From the NCBI GenBank assembly GCA_963730005.1, contig CAVSPO010000033.1, positions 1 through 30,034 of the forward strand: 30,034 nt of DNA. The letters are read 5' to 3'. The notes beneath the pieces are model-generated. The model did no database searches, was not told where the DNA came from, and saw only the letters and a list, made by a program, of their open reading frames with translations. The position numbers and the translations under genes were made by a program. This DNA comes from CAVSPO01 sp963730005 (GTDB lineage Bacteria > Actinomycetota > Actinomycetes > Propionibacteriales > Propionibacteriaceae). This document shows, one piece after another, positions 15,239 through 23,897 of the stretch; positions within the stretch are counted from its first letter, which is position 1; the number at the start of each line of letters is the position of its first letter.

Positions 15239-16141
15239 TCAGCGCAGCAACAGCCACGCGCCGGTCGCCGCTGCGATCAGCAGCGACGTGGCCACCACGA
15301 CCACGGTGACGCGCGTCTCGGGGTCGGCCAGCGCCGGAACCCGCCAGCCGCCTTCCTGCAGTGTGGCGGCCAGCACGTCGGGCAACTCGGCGTCCCCGGG
15401 TTCCTCGAGCACTCGGCGACGGGCAGGACGGGAATCCAGGTGGACCGAGTCGTCTGGCGCCGCGTCTGCCCCGTCGCTCACCAACCCGCGCCGAGGGGTG
15501 CCGGCAACAGTGGGCTCGGCCGCAGGCCGGTCGGTCGACGACGCCACGGACGGTGCCGGGCCAGCCTTGCCCTGCCGGCCGCCGGCCACCAAGGCCAACG
15601 GCGTCACAGCGGTGGGTGTCTCCTGGGCCCAGTCGACGCCTTGGCGGATCCAGTTCAACCGGACGGCGCCCGGCCGAACCGCGAACAGCAGCACCCCCTG
15701 GCCGGAAGTGGAACCCCCGGGGTCGAGCACGTCCACCCGGATCGCGTTGCTCGACGCCGACACCACGTGCTCCGGCGACAGTCGGGCCGCCAGCGTTTCG
15801 GCGACCGCGTCCAGTGGCCACGGGGTGGCGAGCGCGTCCAGTGGCCAGGGCGTGGGGGCCGGGGTCTGCTCGTCGTCGCCGCTGCGGACGACTCGGAACT
15901 GCCGGTCCAGGGCACGCGGCAGCTGCCGCGAAACCGCCAGCAGAACCGCACCCAGCACACCGGTCAGCAACAGGAACAGACCCACCGCGACCAGCACCCA
16001 GCTGAGATTGGCCAGCCAGCCGGCCATGCCCAACAACGCCCCGGCTACGACCAAGGCAGCGTGAGCCACCAGTTGGCGCCCATCGAGGGGCGCCGCCGGC
16101 TGGTTGTCCTGCCAGTGTTCTTCGGGACGATTCACCGTCAT
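15239..16141 (-). CDS. Uncharacterised membrane protein with a single large soluble segment
   Basis: Protein of about 300 residues that I do not recognise. Two adjacent hydrophobic helices lie near the N-terminus (ALVVAGALLGMAGWL and WVLVAVGLFLLLTGVLGAVLLAV, about 30-70) and one lies at the very C-terminus (VTVVVVATSLLIAAATGAWLLL). Between them is a soluble region of about 200 residues, first ordered (RALDRQFRVV...VRLNWIRQGVDWAQ), then acidic and probably disordered. A short internal duplication (TPWPLDAL/TPWPLDAV) is visible also in DNA. The start is uncertain: GTG 16144, ATG 16141 or GTG 16135, the last at the best distance from the AAAGG. It stands alone between a terminator and a divergent gene. 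No function is proposed. Confidence 0.7.
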   Translation of the reverse strand: MTVNRPEEHWQDNQPAAPLDGRQLVAHAALVVAGALLGMAGWLANLSWVLVAVGLFLLLTGVLGAVLLAVSRQLPRALDRQFRVVRSGDDEQTPAPTPWPLDALATPWPLDAVAETLAARLSPEHVVSASSNAIRVDVLDPGGSTSGQGVLLFAVRPGAVRLNWIRQGVDWAQETPTAVTPLALVAGGRQGKAGPAPSVASSTDRPAAEPTVAGTPRRGLVSDGADAAPDDSVHLDSRPARRRVLEEPGDAELPDVLAATLQEGGWRVPALADPETRVTVVVVATSLLIAAATGAWLLLR

Positions 16142-16286
16142 CACCTTTCGGCGCCCAGGGTGACGAACCGGGGGGGACGGTCAGCCAGGCCCGTCCTGAC
16201 CTTACCGCCCCGGGCGTCCCCGCTGCGGCAACGCCGTTCGTGGCATGCTTGCCAATGATGTCCGTCCCGTTCCAGGAGCTGTCCCC

Positions 16287-16719
16287 ATGATCGACGTTGC
16301 CACCGCCGTTGAGAGCTACGTGCACGATGCGCTGCAGCTCGCCCTCGAGTTCGACGGGTCCGACGCCGTCCAGCAGCTCTGGGTCTACGCGGGCATCGAC
16401 GACGACCGAGACCGACGCCGAGGTGTTCTACCTGGTGGCGGACGAGGTGGTCACCTCGGCCGACATCTGCAACGGTGACGTCCAAGCCCACCGCCACCTG
16501 CTGGGTCAGCTGAACGGCCTCGCCGACGAGCTGGCCGACGCCTTCGAGCGGACCGGGCAGGCGCCGACGCGCATCATCGTCAGCTGGGACGCCGAGAGCG
16601 AGGAGTCGGCCGCCGATTTCAACTACGACGAGCTGCGCGACCACGACGCCCAGACGCTGGAGCAGGTGCGGCAGGCCTGGCACGAAGTGCTGTGCAGCAC
16701 CGGCGAAGCAGACGCCTGA
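16287..16719 (+). pseudogene. Small protein, possibly DUF600/YezG-like, split by a +1 frameshift
   Basis: ATG 16287 (AGGAGCTGTCCCC upstream) opens a frame reading MIDVATAVESYVHDALQLAL and on to VYAGIDD. Around 16400-16412 the protein-like sequence continues in the next frame (ETDAEVFYLVADEVVTSAD...), ending with TGA at 16719. One extra base in the GACGACGACC run explains this; repaired, the product is about 143 residues. The C-terminal half (RIIVSWDAES...DFNYDEL...AWHEVL) resembles the DUF600/YezG immunity-type fold, but the likeness is weak. No toxin gene is nearby. It could be a recent mutation or an uncorrected base in the assembly; both halves keep good codon use, which argues against long decay. 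Confidence 0.65.
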
Positions 16720-16785
16720 CGAATCACCCGACGGGTTTTCCGCCACCGCGCAGACACCGGACAGAAAGTGCGCCAATGTGGGGGC

Positions 16786-18606
16786 ATGGCTTCCATGCAT
16801 GCGCGTACTCTGACCTTCCTCGGTGGAGCCGACACGGTGACCGGCTCCAAGTACCTGCTGACCTACGGTGACCGCCGCATCCTGGTGGACGCCGGCATGT
16901 TCCAGGGTGAGAAGAAGTGGCGGGAGCAGAACTGGGCTCCGTTCCCGGTGCCGCCGCAGTTGATCGGCGACATCCTGCTGACTCATGCGCACGCCGACCA
17001 CTGCGCCTACCTGCCGCGCCTGGTGGCCCAGGGTTTCCGCGGCCCCGTCTGGTGCACCGAGGGCACCCGCCAGCTGGCCGAGATCGTGCTGCGCGACTCC
17101 GCCAAGCTGCAGGAACAGGACGCCGCTGAGGCCAACGAGCGCGGCTACTCCAGACACGACCCGGCGCTGCCGCTGTACACCGTGGCCGACGTCGAGGCCA
17201 CCCTGCCGTTGTTCAGGGTGGTCCCCTTCGACACCGAGATCGACCTGGGCGAAGGGCTGCGCGGGCGCTGGACCCGCGCCGGTCACATCCTGGGCTCCGC
17301 GTCCATCACGATCAGTCACGACGACACGTCGATCCTGTTCAGCGGCGACGTCGGACGCCACGACCACCCGGTGCTGCGTTCGCGGGAGATCCCGCCCGGC
17401 TCCCCCTACGTGGTTGTCGAGTCGACCTATGGCGACCGGGAGCATCCCGAGCCGGGCGTCAACGATCACGAGGTGCTGGCCGAGACGGTCCGCACCACCC
17501 TGGCCAGGGGCGGCTCGGTGCTCATCCCGGCGTTCGCCATCGACCGCACCGAGATCCTGCTGCGCACGCTGCACGAGATGAAGGATCACGGCCGGATCCC
17601 GGACGCACCGATCTACGTCGATTCCCCGATGGGTACCCGGGCGCTGAAGGTGTACCAGGAGGCGTTCGCCCGCAACGAACTGCGGCCCGACCTGAAGGCC
17701 GACGACTTCGCCGAGATGACCAACCTCGTCGCCATCACCGACGCTGCGGACTCCAAGAAGCTGACCAATCCCACAGTGCCGTGCATCATCATCGCCAGCT
17801 CCGGGATGGCCACCGGGGGCCGTGTCGTCCACCACCTGGAGGCGATGCTGCCCAACCCGAAGCACACGATCCTGTTCAGCGGCTACCAGGCGTACGGCAC
17901 CCCGGGCCGCACCTTGCTGGACGGCGCCAAACAACTGAAGATGTTCGGCAAGTACGTGCCGGTGCGCGCCCAGATCACCCAGGACAAGGGCTTCTCGGTG
18001 CATGCCGACGGCTCCGACATCCTCGACTGGTTGCGTGCCCTGCCGATCAAGCCCGAGACGGTGTTCGTCACCCACGGCGAGCCTGATTCCGCGAAGGCGC
18101 TGGCCGCCCGGATCCGGCGCGAGCTGGGTTGGGTGGCCGTGGTGCCCAACTACCAGGAGGTCGTGACGCTGATCCCCAGCGGCGCGCCCGAACCCAACGT
18201 CCAGCCCGCCCAGACCCCGGCCTCGACCGAGCCGCCGGTCGCCGCGGCGGCGCGTGAGGCCGAGTGGGTGCCCGCTGCCCCGAGATTCGCCGAGCCTGCG
18301 GTTTCGGCGGCTTTCCTGGCGCCGCGCGCACTCGAGTACCGGGTGATCACCGGCCCTGAGGACGTCGTCGCTGACAACGTGACGCGGGCCCTGGCCAAGG
18401 GCTGGACGCTGCACGGCAACCCGTCGGTCACCGTGAACAACTCCCGCGTGATCGTCGCCCAGGCCATCGTCAAGCTCGCCCAACAGGCCCAACCGCCGGC
18501 CCCGGCGCCAGCCCTGGTCAGCCCGTCGCCGGCCGCGGACGAACCGGCGGACGGATTCACGCCGTCAGGACCGATCGACGCCACCCCGCGCGGTATCGAG
18601 GACTGA
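16786..18606 (+). CDS. Beta-CASP metallo-beta-lactamase fold RNase-like hydrolase with C-terminal DUF1737
   Basis: Protein of 606 residues. The MBL part starts with LTFLGGADTVTGSKYLL and has HAHADH (zinc motif 2), followed by the beta-CASP insertion and IASSGMATGGR, then the RMMBL end KGFSVHADGSDILDWL...VFVTHGEP. This arrangement is that of the CPSF73/YSH1-like bacterial enzymes, which cut RNA. After an alanine/proline-rich linker (about 465-515) comes YRVITGPEDVVADNVTRALAKGWTLHG...VAQAIVK, which fits the DUF1737 domain, then a disordered tail. The start could be GTG 16768, ATG 16786 or ATG 16795; the last is about 10 nt from GGGGG and lies closest to where relatives begin. Substrate and reason for the extra domain are unknown. 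Confidence 0.88.
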   Translation: MASMHARTLTFLGGADTVTGSKYLLTYGDRRILVDAGMFQGEKKWREQNWAPFPVPPQLIGDILLTHAHADHCAYLPRLVAQGFRGPVWCTEGTRQLAEIVLRDSAKLQEQDAAEANERGYSRHDPALPLYTVADVEATLPLFRVVPFDTEIDLGEGLRGRWTRAGHILGSASITISHDDTSILFSGDVGRHDHPVLRSREIPPGSPYVVVESTYGDREHPEPGVNDHEVLAETVRTTLARGGSVLIPAFAIDRTEILLRTLHEMKDHGRIPDAPIYVDSPMGTRALKVYQEAFARNELRPDLKADDFAEMTNLVAITDAADSKKLTNPTVPCIIIASSGMATGGRVVHHLEAMLPNPKHTILFSGYQAYGTPGRTLLDGAKQLKMFGKYVPVRAQITQDKGFSVHADGSDILDWLRALPIKPETVFVTHGEPDSAKALAARIRRELGWVAVVPNYQEVVTLIPSGAPEPNVQPAQTPASTEPPVAAAAREAEWVPAAPRFAEPAVSAAFLAPRALEYRVITGPEDVVADNVTRALAKGWTLHGNPSVTVNNSRVIVAQAIVKLAQQAQPPAPAPALVSPSPAADEPADGFTPSGPIDATPRGIED

Positions 18607-18619
18607 CCGACACCCACGG

Positions 18620-18646
18620 CTCTCCGGCCAGAAACTGGCCGGAGAG
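18620..18646. terminator. Bidirectional terminator hairpin
   Basis: CTCTCCGGCCAG (18620-18631) and CTGGCCGGAGAG (18635-18646) form a perfect 12-bp stem with an AAA loop, between the beta-CASP gene and the convergent amrS. There is no T-run. Confidence 0.8.
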
Positions 18647-18649
18647 TGG

Positions 18650-19711
18650 TCAGTGGCCGAGCCGGACGGGGATTCGCTGGTTGCCGAAGGTGCCGGCCGC
18701 CGCGCCCCAGCGTCCTGGAATGGCCAGGCCACAGCTTGGGCAGTGACCGTCCGGGGTCAGCTGGTAGCTGTCGATGGTGTAACCGTCGCGTTCGATCAGC
18801 GTGGTCTGGCACTGCGGGCAGGACGTGGTGCCGCCGTGGTTGGTGCGGACGTTGCCGGTGTAGACGTAGCGCAGCCCGGCGTCGATCGCGATCGACCGGG
18901 CCCGCACCAGGGTGCGCGCCGGGGTGCTGGGCAGCTCGGTCATCCTGAAGTCTGGGTGGAAGGCCGTGAAGTGCAGCGGCACGTCGGGGCCCAACTCGTT
19001 GAGGATCCAGCGGCACTGGTCGGTGAGCACGTCGGTGCCGTCGTTGTGGCCGGGGATCAGCAGGGTGGTGATCTCGACCCACACGTCCGTCTCGTGCACC
19101 AGATAGCGCAACGTGTCCAGCACCGGCTTGATCCGGCCACCGGTCATCCTGGTGTAGAAGGTGTCGGTGAACCCCTTCAGGTCGACGTTCGCCGCATCCA
19201 TCGGCGCGAAGAAGTCCTTGCGCGCCTCGGGATTGATGTAACCGGCGGTGACGGCGACGTTGAGCAGCCCTCGTTGGTGCACGGCTTCGGCGACCTCGAT
19301 GGCGTACTCGGCGAAGATCACCGGGTCGTTGTAGGTGTAGGCGACGCTGGTGCACCCCCACCCCGCCGCCGTCTCAGCGATGTCGTCGGCGGTGGCGGCG
19401 TGCAGCACCCGATCGACGTCGCTGCTCTTCGAGATGTCCCAGTTCTGGCAGAACTTGCAGCCGAGGTTGCAACCTGTCTGGCCGAAACTGAGCACCGACG
19501 TGCCGGGGTGGAAGTGATGCAGCGGTTTCTTCTCGATCGGGTCGATGCAGAAGCCGGACGACCGCCCGTGGGTGGTGAGCTCGAGCTGGCCGTCGATGTT
19601 CTGGCGCACGAAACAGAACCCGCGCTGGCCCGGCTTCAGGCTGCACTCACGTGGGCACAGGTGGCAGACCACCTTGTCGTCGCCGAGGCTCGTCCAGTAG
19701 CGAGCGGGCAT
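18650..19711 (-). CDS. amrS: AmmeMemoRadiSam system radical SAM enzyme
   Basis: Radical S-adenosylmethionine enzyme of 353 residues, related to pyruvate formate-lyase activases but without a known target. The cluster motif is CNLGCKFC (Cys81, Cys85, Cys88). The N-terminus has a second cysteine group (CHLCPRECSLKPGQRGFC, residues 16-33), and the C-terminus has a zinc-ribbon-like CPQC...CPSC; both are usual for this subfamily. It is the last gene of a tight three-gene operon, and its ATG shares one base with the amrA stop (TGATG). Its ribosome site GAGGAGG lies inside the end of amrA. The system of Memo-like, AMMECR1-like and radical SAM proteins is widespread in bacteria and archaea; what it makes is not established. 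Confidence 0.93.
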   Translation of the reverse strand: MPARYWTSLGDDKVVCHLCPRECSLKPGQRGFCFVRQNIDGQLELTTHGRSSGFCIDPIEKKPLHHFHPGTSVLSFGQTGCNLGCKFCQNWDISKSSDVDRVLHAATADDIAETAAGWGCTSVAYTYNDPVIFAEYAIEVAEAVHQRGLLNVAVTAGYINPEARKDFFAPMDAANVDLKGFTDTFYTRMTGGRIKPVLDTLRYLVHETDVWVEITTLLIPGHNDGTDVLTDQCRWILNELGPDVPLHFTAFHPDFRMTELPSTPARTLVRARSIAIDAGLRYVYTGNVRTNHGGTTSCPQCQTTLIERDGYTIDSYQLTPDGHCPSCGLAIPGRWGAAAGTFGNQRIPVRLGH

Positions 19712-20265
19712 CAGACCTCCTCAAAACTCGTGACCGTGTAGCGCTCGAGGCGCACCGCCGGGCCCCAGTGGCTGGCCGGCAGGCCTGCCTTGCGCACCAG
19801 GTGGCTCACGAATTGTTCAGGGTCGGGGAGCTGGCTCCAAACCTGGGGCAGGAAGGTGGCGCGATGGTGGCCGGAGGTGAGAATCAGGCCGTCCACGCCG
19901 GGACGCAGCTGGGCCAACGCGCCGGCGCGGCTGCTGAAGCTCATCGGGACGGGGGCCGACAGCACCGAGACCTCGATGCGTACGTCGTCCAGCTCGTCCG
20001 AGGACAGTGGTGGGAACCGTGGGTCGCCGAAGGCGGCGGACTGGGCGTTGCTGACGACGTCTTCGGCCAGCGGACGATGGGCCTCCAGCGACCCGATGCA
20101 GCCACGCAGGTCGCCGTCGATGGTCAGGGTGACGAAGCTGGCCCCGGGCTCGGCCAACCAGGCCTCCCCCGTGTCGGGCGCTGCGGCCTGTCGGCGCAGA
20201 CGCTGGGCGATCGCGTGCCGAGCGAGCGGCAACAGCGTGGCTCCTGCATTGTCAGGCAGCGCCAT
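19711..20265 (-). CDS. amrA: AmmeMemoRadiSam system protein A (AMMECR1 domain)
   Basis: AMMECR1-domain protein of 184 residues, cytoplasmic. The hallmark LRGCIGS appears in FVTLTIDGDLRGCIGSLEAHRPL (about 44-66), followed by the conserved DPRFPPLSSDEL and the IEVSVLS strand. The domain is also found in human AMMECR1; the conserved cysteine suggests a catalytic or binding role, not proven. Start and stop are each fused with the neighbours by TGATG junctions (one shared base). Ribosome sites GAGGAGG/GAGGAGGC lie inside the preceding genes and encode EE pairs, so the three proteins are likely made together in fixed ratio. Confidence 0.93.
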   Translation of the reverse strand: MALPDNAGATLLPLARHAIAQRLRRQAAAPDTGEAWLAEPGASFVTLTIDGDLRGCIGSLEAHRPLAEDVVSNAQSAAFGDPRFPPLSSDELDDVRIEVSVLSAPVPMSFSSRAGALAQLRPGVDGLILTSGHHRATFLPQVWSQLPDPEQFVSHLVRKAGLPASHWGPAVRLERYTVTSFEEV

Positions 20266-21068
20266 CAGGCCTCCTCGTCCAGTCTCAGGCTGGCGTAGCC
20301 CACGACTCTGCTGTGATCCCCGGCTGAGTCACCAGAGTTGCACATGGCCACCAATCTCGGTCGCAACGGGTGCTGTTGGAGCGCCGCCACCAGCCCGTTG
20401 ATCGGGGTGGCGCCGCAGGCCTGCTCGTGGTCGAGGGGTTCGTCGAGGGCCAACAGGGTTGCGACGGTGTCCGCGTCGATGGCCCGGGCCTGCTCGTAAC
20501 GGTGGTAATGGGACAGGTCGCTGCTGACGACGATCACCGTTTCCGGCCCACCCCACACCGCAGCCAGCACGTCGCCGACAACAGCAGCAGGAACGCTGCC
20601 CACTGCCAGCGGGAGGAGGGTGAAGTCGTCCAGGACGGTCTGCAGGAAGGGCAGCTGCACTTCGAGACTGTGTTCCTGGACGTGCACGTCGGGCCGGGTG
20701 ACGACACCGGGCAGCCGGGACGCCACGGCGACGAGTTCGGCGTCCACCGGGATGGTTCCCAAAGGGGTCTGGAACGCGTCGCAACCCGGCAGGGCGATGC
20801 CCGCCACCGCGACCCGGTGGGTGGGGCCGAGCAGGACGACGCGCCTGATGGTGGCGCTGCCCGCGGCCAGCGTGGCGAAACCACGGGCGGCGATGGCACC
20901 CGAGTACACGTAACCGGCGTGCGGCACGATCAGCGCCTTGGGCGCTGGCTCGTTGACCGGCCCGGCGGCCTCGAGCAACCCACGCACCGTCACTTCCAAG
21001 TCGGCCCTGCTGCCCGGGTAGAACATCCCTGCCACCGCAGCTGGACGAACGGTCATCATGTCCCCCAT
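20265..21068 (-). CDS. amrB: AmmeMemoRadiSam system protein B (Memo-like)
   Basis: Memo-family protein of 267 residues, with a fold related to class III non-haem iron dioxygenases. Conserved blocks are RPAAVAGMFYPGS, LIVPHAGYVYSG, LLGPTHRV, VQEHSLEVQLPFL, VVSSDLSHYH and the C-terminal MCNSGDSAGDHSRVVGYAS, which together supply the His, His and Cys of the metal pocket. I chose ATG 21068 because GGGAGAG lies 5 nt upstream; ATGs at 21059 and 21056 are possible with GGGGGA. It is the first gene of the operon and faces the HtrA gene across a 190-bp divergent region. A GTG further upstream (21122) has no ribosome site. Confidence 0.93.
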   Translation of the reverse strand: MGDMMTVRPAAVAGMFYPGSRADLEVTVRGLLEAAGPVNEPAPKALIVPHAGYVYSGAIAARGFATLAAGSATIRRVVLLGPTHRVAVAGIALPGCDAFQTPLGTIPVDAELVAVASRLPGVVTRPDVHVQEHSLEVQLPFLQTVLDDFTLLPLAVGSVPAAVVGDVLAAVWGGPETVIVVSSDLSHYHRYEQARAIDADTVATLLALDEPLDHEQACGATPINGLVAALQQHPLRPRLVAMCNSGDSAGDHSRVVGYASLRLDEEA

Positions 21069-21210
21069 TGTGTCTCTCCCACCAAGCCCGGGCCACCCTT
21101 CCCATGCAGTTCGGACGGCCATGCCGGTGCCGCGACTTCACAGCACGTTCACAGGTTGCACAAACCCGTCACCAAGGTCCCGGGGCTGGCATGGGTACCG
21201 CCGAACATGC

Positions 21211-21236
21211 GGAATACCAGGCACGCTGAACTGGTT
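21211..21236 (+). promoter_or_regulatory. SigH/SigR-type promoter of the HtrA-like gene
   Basis: GGAAT (21211-21215), an 18-nt spacer and GTT (21234-21236). Transcription is expected to begin near 21243, two bases before an in-frame GTG (21245) and 17 before the ATG (21260). The transcript would therefore have a very short leader or none. Confidence 0.6.
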
Positions 21237-21259
21237 CATCCATTGTGGAAGAAGGTGCC

Positions 21260-22654
21260 ATGACTGATCCTCGGAACGTCACACCAGGCACGGACGGGCC
21301 CCCAGCGGGCCGTCCGGACTTCGTTGCGCCACCGTTGACGGACGCGAATGGCGCCCCCACGATGCCCCAGCCGACCAACGCCTACCTGACCAATGCCTAT
21401 CTACATGGGCAGCCCTTCCCCGCCGCACCGCACGGCACCCCGGTCTATCCCGACCTGGGCAGCGGTTGGCCCCCCAACGGCCCCTACCCGCCGGCCGCCG
21501 ACTTCTACTCACGTGGCTACCCGGTGCCGGTTGAAGCCCCGAAGAAGTCGCACCCCAACCGCCACAAGCTGGCGGCCGTGCTGGTCACGATCCTGGGCGT
21601 GTCGTTGGTGGCCCAAGCAGTCAGCGGGTCGATCACCTCGCTGTGGCCTCGGACGGCGCCCACTCCGCCGCCCGGCGGTTCCAGCAGTTCGTCGGCCGCC
21701 GAACCCTCAGCTGCGGCCGACCAGGATGGGAAGTTGTCGACGGCCAGCCCGATGGCCGCTGGGGTGGTGCTGCTGTTCGTCAGCTCGGACAGTGGCAGTG
21801 GCGCCGGCACCGGGATGATCGTCGACCCGTCCGGAATCGTGGTGACCAACTATCACGTGGTCGAGGCCACGACCGAGGTCACGGCCACCCTCGCCACGAC
21901 CGGCAAGAGCTATTCCGCCACGGTGCTGGGCGCGGACGCCACCAACGACATCGCTGTGCTCCAGCTCAAGGGCGCCTCCAGGCTCGACACCGTGAAGTTC
22001 GACGACGACACCCTGGCATTGGGTGACCAGGTGAGCGCGGTCGGCAACGCCAACGGACAAGGGTTCCTGAGCCGCGCTGACGGCGTCGTCACCGATCTGG
22101 ACACCACCGTGCGGGTGAGCGACGAGTCCAGTCCTTGGGGCGCCTCGACGCTACGCGACGTCATCCAGACCACCGCACCCGCAGCGCCGGGTGATTCCGG
22201 TGGCCCGACGTTCGACGCCGAAGGCGAAGTGGTGGGCATGACCAGCGCGGGCACCGCCACCGACGGTGGAACTCCGGCCGCCGATCGGGTCAGCTACGCG
22301 ATCACCATCCAGAAGGTCTCGGACACCATCGACCTGGTCCGCTCGCGGACACCCAGCAACACGTTGCGCATCGGGCCCAAGCCCTACCTGGGCATCTCCG
22401 TCTCGACCAGCCGGGACACCGGCCCAGGAGCCACGGTGGTGTCGGTCACGACTGATGGCCCCGCCGACCGTGCCGGATTGCAGACCGATGACGTCATCAC
22501 GTCGCTGGGCGGCACCACCGTGTCCAGCGCCGGCGACATCTCCCAGACGCTCGCCCGGTACTCACCCGGCGACACGATCCCGATCAGCTGGAGCGACACC
22601 TCCGGCCAGCAGCACCAAGCCACCCTGCAACTGGGGACGAGCCCCCTCAACTAG
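21260..22654 (+). CDS. Membrane-anchored HtrA/DegP-like serine protease with PDZ domain
   Basis: Trypsin-like protease of 464 residues counted from ATG 21260. A cytoplasmic proline/tyrosine-rich region (1-100) is followed by one membrane helix (LAAVLVTILGVSLVAQAVSG, about 104-123) and a Pro/Ser linker. The protease domain has His199 (TNYHVVEA), Asp230 (TNDIAVLQ) and Ser313 (APGDSGGP). A PDZ domain (about 375-460) begins YLGISVSTS and includes DRAGLQTDDVITSLGGTTV. It should degrade or refold damaged proteins outside the membrane. ATG 21260 follows GAAGGTG; GTG 21245 could start a nearly leaderless form. The SigH/SigR-type promoter suggests induction by oxidative or heat stress. It converges with the M23 gene. 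Confidence 0.92.
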   Translation: MTDPRNVTPGTDGPPAGRPDFVAPPLTDANGAPTMPQPTNAYLTNAYLHGQPFPAAPHGTPVYPDLGSGWPPNGPYPPAADFYSRGYPVPVEAPKKSHPNRHKLAAVLVTILGVSLVAQAVSGSITSLWPRTAPTPPPGGSSSSSAAEPSAAADQDGKLSTASPMAAGVVLLFVSSDSGSGAGTGMIVDPSGIVVTNYHVVEATTEVTATLATTGKSYSATVLGADATNDIAVLQLKGASRLDTVKFDDDTLALGDQVSAVGNANGQGFLSRADGVVTDLDTTVRVSDESSPWGASTLRDVIQTTAPAAPGDSGGPTFDAEGEVVGMTSAGTATDGGTPAADRVSYAITIQKVSDTIDLVRSRTPSNTLRIGPKPYLGISVSTSRDTGPGATVVSVTTDGPADRAGLQTDDVITSLGGTTVSSAGDISQTLARYSPGDTIPISWSDTSGQQHQATLQLGTSPLN

Positions 22655-22696
22655 CCGGTCCCGTCCGGCATGCCCTCGGCACCGGCGGGGAAGTGC

Positions 22697-23897
22697 CTAC
22701 CTGTCGCTGGGCGGCGCGTCGTCAGACACGGCGACACTGGAGGCCGCGGCCACCGACACGACGGGCGCACTGGACGTGACGGCCGGCGGCGCCGACGAGG
22801 GGGGCGTGGTCGCTGCAGGCGACGTTTCCACCGCCTGTTGGACGGGGACCACGCTGGTCGCCGAAGCGGACGGTTCCGGCGCCGTGCTGCTGGGCAGCGG
22901 CGTCTCGCTTGGCAGCGGCGTGTCGCTCGCCGACGGGGTGTCACTTGCCGACGGGGTGTCACTCGCCGACGGGGTCTCGCTGGGCGACGGCGTCTCACTC
23001 GCCGTGGGCGTCGGCGTGACGTCCACTTCGGGCTCGGGGGTGGTGCTGGCAGACGCGCCCGGCGCGGGGCTTTCGCCCGTCGGCAGCAGTGCGTCGCCCG
23101 GCATCTTGATGTTGCTGGTGGACGGCTGGCCGTTCAGCCACGGCATCGGATCGACGTAGAAGCCACCGACGATCACCTCGTAGTGCAGGTGGCAGCCGGT
23201 CGAGGAACCGGTGGTGCCGACGAAGCCGATCACCTGGCCGCGCTGGACAGCCGCCCCGGTCGCGACCGCAAACCCCTGGAGGTGGTTGTAGGTGGTCGAC
23301 AACGAAGAGCCGTCGCGCGCGGGGTGGTTGACCACGATCCGGTTGCCGTAACCGCCGGCCCAGCCGACACCTGCCACGGTTCCGGCCTCGGACGCGAACA
23401 CCGGAACCCCGCAACCCGCCCCGAAGTCGACGCCCTTGTGGAACCTGACGACTCCGGCGATGGGATGGACGCGGTAACCGAAGGGCGACGTGACGAGCTG
23501 GGTGGTCAGTGGGTAGTTGATGAGGTTGCCAGAGTCGGGCGCGAGGCTGCCGTCCGGCACCACGGCGACCAACGCCTCGGCAGCTTCGGCGTCCGGGCCT
23601 TCACCGGCCACCGAGGGCAGCACTGGCGAGCTCTGCAGCGCGCGACCCCTCGTCGACGGCCAGTGCGGGCGCCTCCCAGGCGACCGGCAGGCTCACGGCG
23701 GACAGGGCGGGGGGCGGGGTGGTGGCGACGACGACCGGGGGCTGAGCCACGGAAACGGCCGTGACCGCCACACCGCCGAAACAGAGGGCGGACACCGCCA
23801 GACCAGCGGTCAGAGCAACGATTCGTCCAACTCGCTGGTGCGAGTGACGAGAAATGTCGAAATCCGAGCTCGGACCGGCGAGTCGGCTTGCCCCCAT
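22697..23897 (-). pseudogene. Secreted M23 (LytM-type) peptidoglycan endopeptidase, split by a +1 frameshift
   Basis: The 5' part begins at ATG 23897 (GGGAG ribosome site) and encodes a signal sequence (RIVALTAGLAVSALCFGGVAVTAV), then a Pro/Ala-rich stretch; its frame closes at 23601. The rest of the protein lies in the next frame and includes PFGYRVHPIAG, HKGVDFG (zinc ligands H and D), YNHLQGFAV and HLHYEV (HxH), ending at 22697. The frames join near 23638-23650, in a GGGGTCGCGCGC run. One base removed there gives EGSRALQSSPVLPS and a single protein of about 400 residues. The C-terminal 120 residues are a Ser/Thr/Pro-rich tail with six-residue repeats. Either the gene is broken or the sequence has one extra base; the intact catalytic half favours the second. 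Confidence 0.8.
22884..23009 (-). repeat. Seven 18-bp tandem repeats encoding a TPSASD-type tail
   Basis: Seven 18-bp units in the 3' part of the M23 gene, three of them nearly identical, encode repeats such as DTPSAS and ETPLPS. They form a probably disordered wall-spanning or glycosylated tail. Repeat number is likely to vary between strains. Confidence 0.8.

Noticed and set aside
16400..16412. Programmed ribosomal frameshifting in the split genes
   Set aside because: No slippery site, stop codon context or structure typical of +1 programming was seen, and several unrelated genes are affected in the same way.
16287..16719. Toxin-immunity pair
   Set aside because: The repaired product only weakly resembles DUF600/YezG-type immunity proteins and no toxin gene is adjacent.
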